Source: an uncultured Bacteroidales bacterium
GTDB lineage: Bacteria; Bacteroidota; Bacteroidia; Bacteroidales; WCHB1-69
Direction of reading: 5' to 3'
Length of the DNA stretch: 10,941 bases
Assembly: GCA_937901455.1 (NCBI GenBank)
Contig: CALDIA010000025.1
Coordinates: 1 to 10,941, forward strand
Under the pieces are notes generated by a model, which was not told the DNA's origin, did no database searches, and worked only from the letters and a program-made list of their open reading frames with translations. This document shows positions 1 through 5,641 of the stretch, piece after piece; position 1 is the first letter of the stretch; the number at the start of each line of letters is the position of its first letter. Made by a program: the position numbers and the translations under genes.

Positions 1-310
1 GTTTACCCGCTTTTATAACTTTCCAAGTTGAACTTATATCAGACTTTGACTCTCGCCCTCTTAATTTCTTAGTTTTTTAACTCCTAATTCCAACCTTCCA
101 ACTAAAAAAGTGTGCCGAGCTTGGGGTGAACGTCGCCATTCCCGGCCAACCCGCAGTGCGGGGCGCGCTTGCGATGCTAGGCAAAGGAAACGTTGCGGGA
201 GGGAGGCGCGGGAGAAAGCACAAAAAACGATCCCACATGCCGGCAAAGTACCATCAGGTATATTGTTCCTTTTTTTTATATTTTTGCCACGTAATTTAAA
301 ACATTCAGAG
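1..310. other. Non-coding leader region with a GC-rich island
   Basis: I see no credible gene here. Bases 1-109 are AT-rich with pyrimidine runs. Bases about 110-240 switch sharply to GC-rich sequence containing a perfect 13-nt palindrome at 150-162 (cccgca-g-tgcggg). Composition returns to T-rich just before the promoter of the gene at 311. A frame stays open through 110-310 into the downstream gene, but it has no protein-like composition and lies upstream of a clear signal peptide start, so I treat it as untranslated. The 10-mer ccgcagtgcg inside the palindrome recurs at 4654-4663 in the other large gap. Confidence 0.5.
279..286 (+). promoter_or_regulatory. Bacteroidota -7 box for the 311 gene
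   Basis: TATTTTTG matches the Bacteroidota sigma-70 consensus TAnnTTTG exactly. It lies 24 nt before the ATG at 311, which would give a short leader. No well-spaced -33 TTTG box is visible; the nearest TTG, at 263-265, is too close. Because the stretch is T-rich, a chance match is possible. Confidence 0.45.
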
Positions 311-946
311 ATGAAGAAAACAGCAATATTTTTGGTCCTTTTTTTGTTTGTCGCACTACTCAATGCTCAGAATCCAGCCTTAAGCGTTCCAAAGTTCAAA
401 GGCATTGAAATCACTGGGACGGTGGACCAATTTGGCAGCAAACTCACCAGCCAAGGATTCACATTCTTGGGGAAGGAAGACTATGGTTCTGCTTATCTGG
501 GCAGTTTTGCTGGCATGAGTGATTGTCTTGTAGTGCTAGCCCCTGTCGTGAATTCTAAGGATATTGCTTCAGTCATCGTGATGATTGGGTTAAAACTTTC
601 CGATTACAAAGTTTACACCTATGAATCTTAGGACAAACTTCTCAACGACTACAACGATTTAAAAGATCTTTTAACCCAGAAGTATGGTGAACCCACGGAA
701 AAAAACGAGGGTTTTTCAAAAGATGCCTCTACGTCTAGTTCATATCTAAAATTATATTCCGTCAAGGAAGGGCAATGCGAATACTATTCCATCTGGGGTG
801 ATGCTGATGTTGACAAAATGATAGTTGAATTAGCCATCAAGGGAGGCAAAAATATGGGATACGAAGCGGCGGTTATCACATTACGCTATTGGAATGTGGA
901 TAAAACCATGGATTCCCAAAAAGAAATACTGGACGATTTATGGTGA
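311..946 (+). pseudogene. Exported hypothetical protein interrupted by one in-frame TAG
   Basis: From the ATG at 311 the frame runs 211 codons to TGA at 944-946, with a single TAG at 629-631 (codon 107). Residues 1-19 form a clear Sec signal peptide (MKK, hydrophobic core, LNA before Gln20). The frame after the TAG stays fully protein-like, with acidic and lysine-rich helical text (KLLNDYNDLKDLLTQKYGEP) and no further stop until 944. This indicates a recent nonsense mutation, most simply TGG or CAG to TAG, rather than two genes. The protein resembles small secreted Bacteroidota hypotheticals with a GIEITGTVDQFGSKL-like opening; I know no function for it. If the TAG is real, translation gives a 106-residue truncated product. 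The 3' end directly abuts the truncated recombinase on the other strand, marking a rearrangement junction just after the TGA. A sequencing error or suppression of the TAG cannot be excluded. Confidence 0.75.
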
Positions 947-1508
947 TACGCTTGCCAAAACGGTTCAGAAAGATATAACCCGAAAATATTTGCCGCTCGG
1001 ACAACCATTGCAGGGCCTTCTTCTGTAATGTTCTCGGAATGTAGATGCGCCGAACTTTACCGCCTTTGGTGTAAAGGTCAATGTGTCCGGCCTGCACATG
1101 CTCCGCCTTGATTTGCAGTAGCTCGCTCACACACGCACCCGTGGCGGCCATGAACCAAATCACGAAGTGCCAATCCTTTTGTCCATCCTTCAACAGACTG
1201 GATTTCAAAAACTTGTAATCGGCATTGCTGATTACGTTTTCAAGGAAGTTTTTCTGCTGCACCTTCACAAACTTCATTTTCATTTTGTCGTGACGGGTAA
1301 ACTCCAGATACTTGTTGACGGCCTGAAGCCGCAGATTTACCGTTTGCGGTTTGAAATGCTCCACAAGGTAGCCCTTGTAGGCCAACAGATTCTTTTTGTT
1401 GAACTCCCCGTATGTTTTTTCAAAATAGCGTACCGTCCAAACATACGAACTGACGGTGTTCTTCGAAAGGTCTGATCTCTGAAGAAATGATTCGAACTTT
1501 GTTACCAT
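876..1508 (-). pseudogene. Truncated tyrosine recombinase (phage integrase family), probably inactive
   Basis: The ATG lies at 1508-1506. Residues 1-75 form a SAM-like core-binding domain (SFLQRSDLSKNTVSSYVWTV). The catalytic domain starts near residue 90 with the box ATGACVSELLQIKAEHV. Family members have ATGARVSEL here, so the first catalytic Arg is Cys126; its codon TGT is one transition from CGT. The beta-hairpin lysine region (YTKGGKVRR, Lys148) is present. Homology stops near residue 189 (after FLNRFGKRIT, about base 942). The last ~20 residues, down to 876, are antisense of the neighbouring gene. The HxLRH box and the nucleophilic Tyr, about 100 residues, are missing. Such recombinases typically sit beside hsdS genes in Bacteroidales and invert or exchange their recognition domains, which fits the adjoining cassette. 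Two independent lesions indicate a dead enzyme, so shuffling here would need a recombinase in trans. The family call is secure; the substrate is inferred from context. Confidence 0.85.
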
Positions 1509-1536
1509 AATTTTTAAATTTTAAGTGATATGGTAA
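1502..1536. repeat. 8-bp inverted repeat over the recombinase start codon
   Basis: Arms ttaccata (1502-1509) and tatggtaa (1529-1536) are perfect inverted copies separated by 19 AT-rich bases. The left arm contains the recombinase start codon on the minus strand. It could be an operator, a translation-blocking hairpin or a decayed recombinase binding site. The sequence alone does not decide. Confidence 0.45.
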
Positions 1537-1557
1537 TATAAGCGACTTCTCGTAAGC

Positions 1558-1576
1558 CGCATTATGAGAACGTGCC
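1558..1576 (+). repeat. TRD-head repeat, copy 1
   Basis: This 19-bp copy matches copies 2 and 3 at 17 of 19 positions (g to a, t to g). It encodes HYENVP at the head of TRD1, in the same codon phase as the other copies. It also marks the 5' limit of recognisable hsdS sequence. Confidence 0.7.
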
Positions 1577-1837
1577 GTTTGAGATACCGGAAAGTTGGGA
1601 ATGGGTAACTTTAGGTGATATAAGTACTTATGGCCAAACGAAACATACTGATGTATTTAAAATCCCAGAAGAAGATTGGGTGCTTGAATTAGAAGACGTT
1701 GAAAAGGATTCTGGTCGTTTGATTCAGACATTGTCTCGTAAAGACCGAAAAATATCTGGTGTGAGATGTGAGATAGAATGCGGACATATCCTATATTCAA
1801 AATTAAGGACGTATTTAAACAAAGTATTGATTGCCCC

Positions 1838-1844
1838 AAAAAAG
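1838..1844 (+). other. A-AAA-AAG slippery heptamer at the hsdS frame break
   Basis: The zero-frame codons read CCA-AAA-AAG here, giving the canonical A-AAA-AAG heptamer known from dnaX and some insertion sequences. Slipping back one base continues as GGT-TTT-TGC, which is the frame carrying the rest of HsdS. No strong downstream stem-loop is evident in the AT-rich sequence that follows. The simpler explanation is loss of one A from an A7 run; programmed frameshifting is only a possibility. Confidence 0.55.
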
Positions 1845-2244
1845 GTTTTTGCACTACAGAAATTATTCCTTTTTATTGCTTTGGAGAAATAAGTCATTAT
1901 TATATTGCCAGTGTTTTACGCAGTCAATATTTTATCGACTATACAACTTTATGCTGTTATGGCTGTAAAATGCCACGATTAAGTACAGATGATGCACGAA
2001 AAGGGATGATTCCACTACCTCCAATCGCTGAGCAAAAACGCATTGTATTAACAATAAAACACTTGTTTTTGCTGATTGATTCAATAGATGCAAGCAAAAA
2101 TGACTTGCAAGAGGCCGTTAACCGATGTAAAACGAAAGTATTGGATTTAGCAATTCATGACAAATTAGAGTCTCAAGACCCGAATGACGAGCAAGCGGCA
2201 GAGTTGTTGAAAAGGATCAATCCAAACGCTACAATTTGTGATAC

Positions 2245-2265
2245 CTCGCATTATGGGAACTTGCC
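2245..2265 (+). repeat. TRD-head repeat, copy 2
   Basis: This 21-bp stretch is identical to 4066-4086; its core is cgcattatgggaacttgcc. It encodes SHYGNLP at the boundary between the central conserved helix and TRD2. This is the position where recombinase-driven HsdS shuffling systems carry their exchange sites. Confidence 0.85.
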
Positions 2266-2774
2266 GAAAGGATGGGCTGTTTGTCGGTTAGAAGATATTG
2301 TTGAGTATGAACAGCCTTCACAATATATTGTTGAATCAACTGATTATTCTGATGAATACAAAACACCGGTATTAACACCTGGTAAATCTTTTATCCTTGG
2401 ATATACTAACGAAACAAAGGGTGTTTACACTAATATTCCAACAATTATATTTGATGATTTTACCACTGATTCAAGATTTGTTGATTTTCCTTTTAAGGTA
2501 AAATCTTCAGCAATGAAAATATTGCAAGTCAAGAAAGATATAAACATTAAATATGTAGCATATTTTATGAGCATTACTCGTTTGGTGGGAGACACGCACA
2601 AACGATATTGGATATCGGAATATTCAAAAATACCAATTCCAGTTCCACCAATCAAAGAACAAGACAGAATTGTTCAAAAGATTCAAGAAATAGAAAATAT
2701 AATAAGTACGACAATTACGGATTTATAATATTTCATTGTATTTCAACATCTTATAATTTATCCATATTTTCTAC

Positions 2775-2808
2775 TGACGAAATTTATTACTTTTAGCGAT
2801 TTTCGTCA
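2775..2808. promoter_or_regulatory. 8-bp inverted repeat upstream of the ATPase promoter, possible operator
   Basis: Arms tgacgaaa (2775-2782) and tttcgtca (2801-2808) are perfect inverted copies with 18 bases between them. The right arm ends 12 bases before the -7 box at 2821, so it covers the expected -33 region. That placement suits a regulator-binding site. It could also be a weak transcription stop for the hsdS cassette, but no T-run follows immediately. Confidence 0.45.
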
Positions 2809-2820
2809 ATATATTATTTG

Positions 2821-2828
2821 TATCTTTG
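2821..2828 (+). promoter_or_regulatory. Bacteroidota -7 box for the AAA ATPase
   Basis: TATCTTTG is an exact TAnnTTTG match lying 16 nt before the ATG at 2845. That implies a very short leader and argues against the upstream in-frame TTG at 2818 as the start. No clear TTTG -33 box is seen at normal spacing. Confidence 0.65.
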
Positions 2829-2844
2829 CAAAAAAATTACTTAT

Positions 2845-4050
2845 ATGGTTGAACGGGGGAAATATTTGTCAAAACTCATCGCATTGCGAGACCAACACAT
2901 TATTAAAGTTGTAACCGGCATACGACGTTGTGGAAAATCAACGCTATTGCAAATGTTCCGTGGTTGGCTTGGAGATAATGGGGTGGCAGATGAAAACATA
3001 GTGTCACTCAACTTTGAAGAGCGCGAAAGCCAAAGGTTCGCAACCTGGGAGGATGTTTATGATTTTATCATACAAGATATCCACGCAGACAAGATGAACT
3101 ACGTCTTTTTGGATGAGGTGCAAATGATACCGCATTTTGAAAGGCTTGTGGACGCATTGTTTGTCAAGCCAAATGTGGATTTGTATATCACAGGATCTAA
3201 TGCCTATATGCTATCAAGCGAATTAGGAACACTGCTTTCCGGACGGTACATAGCCATCCATTTGCAGCCTTTTTCGTTTTCGGAATACGTATGTGCTTTC
3301 CCGGAAGATACAAACTCAGACCGTTTGTTCCGCCAATATATAAATTCTTCCTCCTTTCCCGAAGCGGTAAATTTATCATTGAATTCTCCCGAAATGGCAA
3401 ATGAATATCTTAAATCGCTCTACGAAACGGTTGTGGTAAAGGACATTGTGAAACGAAACAATTTAAGGAAGTTCGACACATTAAAACAAGTGTTGAACTT
3501 CTTGTTTGATAGTGTGGGAAGTGTAGTATCTCCCAACAATATCACAGACGTGCTTCGAAAGAACGTCACAGAAAAACTGTCGCACAATACGGTACTGAAA
3601 TATCTGCAGTACTTCACCGAATCGTATTTGATATACCCTGTGAGGTTGTACAATATAAAGGGCAAACGACTTCTACAAAGCAATTACAAATATTATGTGG
3701 TGGATCTGGGACTGAAAAGCATATTGCAAAGCAATGCGTATGATGCTGATTTGGGGCACAAATTGGAGAATGTGGTTTATTTGGAACTCTTGTCGCGGGG
3801 TGGTGAAGTGTTCGCGGGGCGGACAGACAATGGCGAAGTGGATTTCGTGGTTCAAAAATACGATGGTCAAAAGGAATACTATCAAGTTGCCTACAGCGTT
3901 AGTGACGAAAAGACCTTAAACAGAGAACTTTCGTCATTAAGGAAGATTCGTGATTCATACCCCAAATACCTGCTTACAATGGATTTTGACAACAGTGACA
4001 TTGACGGCATAATGAAAACCAATGTAATTGACTGGTTGCTGAACTCATGA
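2845..4050 (+). CDS. ATP-binding protein, AAA_14/DUF4143 family
   Basis: An intact 401-residue protein, normal for this family. The N-terminal P-loop ATPase shows Walker A GIRRCGKST (25-33), Walker B YVFLDEVQ (86-93) and a sensor-like ITGSN (115-119), followed by the characteristic LSGRYIAIHLQPFSFSEY segment. Residues ~195-300 contain a winged-helix-like region. The C-terminal DUF4143 part (about 305-380) resembles a PD-(D/E)XK fold: Glu308, EVDF (331-334) and QVAYS, with Gln347 where a nuclease usually has Glu or Asp, so nuclease activity is doubtful. These ATPases are abundant and scattered in Bacteroidota genomes; their biological role is unsettled. The ATG at 2845 is chosen because the -7 box lies just upstream. 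The gene has its own promoter and lies between two direct copies of the TRD-head repeat, so it looks like a passenger in the hsdS array. Its intactness beside broken neighbours suggests selection or recent arrival. Confidence 0.9.
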   Translation: MVERGKYLSKLIALRDQHIIKVVTGIRRCGKSTLLQMFRGWLGDNGVADENIVSLNFEERESQRFATWEDVYDFIIQDIHADKMNYVFLDEVQMIPHFERLVDALFVKPNVDLYITGSNAYMLSSELGTLLSGRYIAIHLQPFSFSEYVCAFPEDTNSDRLFRQYINSSSFPEAVNLSLNSPEMANEYLKSLYETVVVKDIVKRNNLRKFDTLKQVLNFLFDSVGSVVSPNNITDVLRKNVTEKLSHNTVLKYLQYFTESYLIYPVRLYNIKGKRLLQSNYKYYVVDLGLKSILQSNAYDADLGHKLENVVYLELLSRGGEVFAGRTDNGEVDFVVQKYDGQKEYYQVAYSVSDEKTLNRELSSLRKIRDSYPKYLLTMDFDNSDIDGIMKTNVIDWLLNS

Positions 4051-4065
4051 TAGAGTTGCCCATTT

Positions 4066-4086
4066 CTCGCATTATGGGAACTTGCC
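4066..4086 (+). repeat. TRD-head repeat, copy 3
   Basis: This 21-bp stretch is identical to 2245-2265, in the same orientation and same codon phase (SHYGNLP). Recombination with copy 2 would remove TRD2 and the ATPase and attach this TRD to the central helix of the upstream cassette without changing frame. Confidence 0.85.
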
Positions 4087-4284
4087 AGAATCTTGGTGTC
4101 TCTGCAAATTAAAAGATGTGTTTGATATTACGATGGGCAGCTCGCCAATGGGAGATAGTCTTAACAGCAAACATGAAGGAATAGAGTTTCATCAAGGAAA
4201 ACTTTGCTTTTCAGAGTTGTATCTTAATAAATCCGAAATTTACACGGATTCACCAACTAAGTTAGCAGAAAAACATAGTATCTT

Positions 4285-4309
4285 GCTTGTGTTAATTTTC
4301 TTAACAAGC
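4285..4309. repeat. Hairpin at the TRD3 deletion point
   Basis: The left arm gcttg-(tg)-ttaa and right arm ttaacaagc (4301-4309) pair with a 2-base bulge and a short ttttc loop. It sits exactly where recognisable TRD sequence breaks off. Such a structure could have promoted replication slippage, or could have been created by the deletion. Confidence 0.4.
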
Positions 4310-4380
4310 GGCAAATATATCATTTTTTCGCTTTGCAAACATGTGAAAATTTCATTATTTTTCTTCGCCTAACCCTACTC

Positions 4381-4518
4381 TTCTGCGGTGGCCATCCTCG
4401 TACTCGCGCACAAGATCTTTCGCGACTGTCTTTGCCCAGCCTTCCGGCGGGTTCCTATCTCTTGAAGATCATTCGTGACAACGGCACCGAGACGGTCCGG
4501 AAGCTGATGAAGAGGTAG
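4381..4518 (+). pseudogene. Orphan C-terminal tail of a T9SS-sorted protein
   Basis: The last ~45 codons before TAG (4516-4518) read RLSLPSLPAGSYLLKIIRDN and end in ETVRKLMKR. This is the classic type IX secretion type A sorting domain: an L-P-x-G-x-Y-L-L-K-I strand pair followed by a basic R-K-x-x-K-R terminus. Such tails direct cargo through the T9SS to the cell surface and are cleaved off. The passenger protein it belonged to is missing; upstream sequence changes to hsdS remnant near 4360-4380. No start codon or signal peptide accompanies it. It marks a deletion or insertion breakpoint. Composition is GC-richer than the hsdS block, like the right part of the window. Confidence 0.7.
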
Positions 4519-4853
4519 GAAGATGGCCGTTAGCTATTAGCTGTTGGCTTTGACCGTTAGCCTTGAACAAACAACTGTTATCTATTAACTTTGATTTTGA
4601 AGAGTGCCTCCCTTTCGCACCGGGTTCGTGCAGGGACCAGTGGCAAGCGATTTCCGCAGTGCGATGAGGACAGATAGCGCTGTCCCTCTCCAGACTGCGC
4701 TGCGCTTAGTCTGGGGTTATTAAGATCACGCCTCTCCGAGGCGTTGAGGAATGGCGCTGTGACAGACCCTATGCTATCGAGCCATACCTATTGGACACAC
4801 AGGGATGTCTGTGTCATCATGCACAAGAACCTTAGACCTGAAACTGAGAACTC
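4519..4853. other. Intergenic region with short repeats and serial hairpins
   Basis: No gene is seen. The 8-mer ccgttagc occurs at 4527-4534 and 4554-4561, with related ttagct/ttggct units between. Four inverted repeats follow: 4609-4636 (tccct..gcac / gtgc..aggga, with a 3-base bulge), 4690-4714 (ccagact/agtctgg), 4729-4743 (cgcctc/gaggcg) and 4794-4815 (gacaca/tgtgtc). None is followed by a clear T-run on either strand, so I do not call an intrinsic terminator, although 4794-4815 is the best placed to end mtgA transcription. A structured RNA or a degenerate genomic repeat are both possible. Confidence 0.45.
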
Positions 4854-5624
4854 CTAACGCTGTTTTTTCTTTTTTGCTTCCCATTTCTTCACGGCTTTCT
4901 TATAGCGTTCGCGGCAACCTTTGATGTACTCGTCGGTGAACTTGGGGGTTCCGTACTTGGCCATGCGCCCTTGTATGACAGAGGCCTGATGTGACACGTA
5001 GCCGGAAGGTTTGGCAGGATTGCGTTTCAGCGGCGAAGGGTAGCAGGCCGTGATAAGGGCAGCTTGGTGGGCGTTCAAACTCTTGGCGCTACAATGGAAA
5101 TAATGCTGTGCGGCAGCCTCGGCACCATAGATACCGGGGCCCATCTCGATGACGTTTAGATAGACCTCCATAATACGTTCCTTTCCCCAGAAGGTCTCGA
5201 TAAGAAAGGTATAGTACACCTCAAAGCCCTTGCGTATCCAAGAGCTTTTAGGCCAAAGGAAAACATTTTTGGCGGTCTGCTGGGAGATGGTGCTCGCGCC
5301 ACGCTTACGGCCACGGGTCTCGCGTTCCTTGACTGCCTGGTCGATGGCAATGACATCAAAACCCCGATGGCCCATAAAGTAGTTGTCTTCCGAGGCAATG
5401 GCCGCCCTATACATATAAGGGGAAATTTCTTCTATCGGCTTCCATTTCTTTTCGATGGGATATCCCTGCACCTTGCGTTTAAGCATCAGGTAGGTAACAG
5501 GCGGGTTAATCCAGCGATAGGCAATGGGAAACAGGATACTAAGGATAAAGATGGCCAGCACCACCTTGCCGAACACACGCCAGAAAGAACGTTTTTTAGG
5601 AGTTTTCTTTTTCTTTTTTGCCAT
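4854..5624 (-). CDS. mtgA: Monofunctional biosynthetic peptidoglycan transglycosylase
   Basis: A 256-residue GT51 enzyme that polymerises lipid II into glycan strands at the periplasmic face of the inner membrane. It has a lysine-rich cytoplasmic start, one transmembrane helix (about 17-37) and the GT51 domain (about 60-225). Motifs in order: SEDNYFMGHRGFD, with catalytic Glu79; GASTISQQTAKNVFLWP (109-125); KERIMEVYLN, with second catalytic Glu153; and YGAEAAAQHYF (166-176). No transpeptidase domain follows and the length is normal for MtgA, so it is not a class A PBP fragment. The C-terminus is a basic tail ending KKKKQR. The start is 17 nt after the ribBA stop, so the two are almost certainly co-transcribed. 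All key residues are present. Confidence 0.95.
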   Translation of the reverse strand: MAKKKKKTPKKRSFWRVFGKVVLAIFILSILFPIAYRWINPPVTYLMLKRKVQGYPIEKKWKPIEEISPYMYRAAIASEDNYFMGHRGFDVIAIDQAVKERETRGRKRGASTISQQTAKNVFLWPKSSWIRKGFEVYYTFLIETFWGKERIMEVYLNVIEMGPGIYGAEAAAQHYFHCSAKSLNAHQAALITACYPSPLKRNPAKPSGYVSHQASVIQGRMAKYGTPKFTDEYIKGCRERYKKAVKKWEAKKKKQR

Positions 5625-5641
5625 GGCAGTGAGCTGAAAAA

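Larger units (their letters stand above)
1557..2728 (+). pseudogene. hsdS: Type I restriction specificity subunit (HsdS) cassette: two TRDs, no N-terminus, frameshifted
   Basis: The region encodes the DNA-recognition subunit of a type I restriction-modification system. It contains TRD1 (about 1557-2020, IPESWEWVTLGDI opening), a central conserved helix (about 2030-2220; EQKRIV, then LDLAIHDKLESQDPNDEQAAELLKRI) and TRD2 (2247-2728; HYGNLPKGW opening, PPIKEQDRIV tail, TAA at 2726-2728). There is no plausible native start. The frame opens only after TAA at 1539-1541, the first candidate is GTG at 1572, and the constant N-terminal segment found before TRD1 in intact homologues is absent. The piece therefore begins at the recombination repeat like a silent donor cassette. 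A -1 shift is needed at 1838-1844 to join the first frame (stop 1890-1892) to the second. No hsdM or hsdR is nearby. It may donate TRDs to an active hsdS elsewhere, or be a relic. Confidence 0.85.
4055..4362 (+). pseudogene. hsdS: HsdS third TRD remnant with internal deletion
   Basis: The frame reads HFSHYGNLPESWCLCKLKDV and continues with a TRD type recognisable by ITMGSSP and the EFHQGKLCFSELYLNKSEIYTDSPTKLA region. After SILL (about 4287) the expected middle of the domain (the C-x-RAPVG-like segment and beyond) is absent. A neighbouring frame then gives YHFFALQTCENFI (about 4317-4352), which resembles the C-terminal portion of such a TRD. A deletion of some tens of residues with a frame change is the likely cause. 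There is no start codon of its own; it begins at the third copy of the TRD-head repeat, 16 nt after the ATPase stop codon. It cannot encode a working domain as it stands. The TRD assignment is strong; the deletion size is an estimate. Confidence 0.75.

Noticed and set aside
110..310. Upstream in-frame extension of the 311 gene from a GTG at 110
   Set aside because: The extension covers the GC-rich island and the -7 box and would bury the obvious signal peptide that starts at ATG 311.
61..363. A 100-codon minus-strand frame across the leader region
   Set aside because: It lies over a promoter box and the signal peptide of the 311 gene, and its translation is low-complexity and arginine-rich with no family resemblance.
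2818..2844. TTG start at 2818 for the ATPase
   Set aside because: These bases contain the TATCTTTG promoter box, and the extra residues do not resemble the family N-terminus, which starts naturally at ATG 2845.
1558..4086. CRISPR or transposon interpretation of the three 19-21 bp repeats
   Set aside because: The spacing is irregular (hundreds to thousands of bases) and the copies are inside coding frames at equivalent HsdS positions, with no transposase or target-site duplication seen.
4794..4815. Rho-independent terminator for mtgA
   Set aside because: The stem is imperfect and no U-run follows on the minus strand, so it is only listed as a hairpin.
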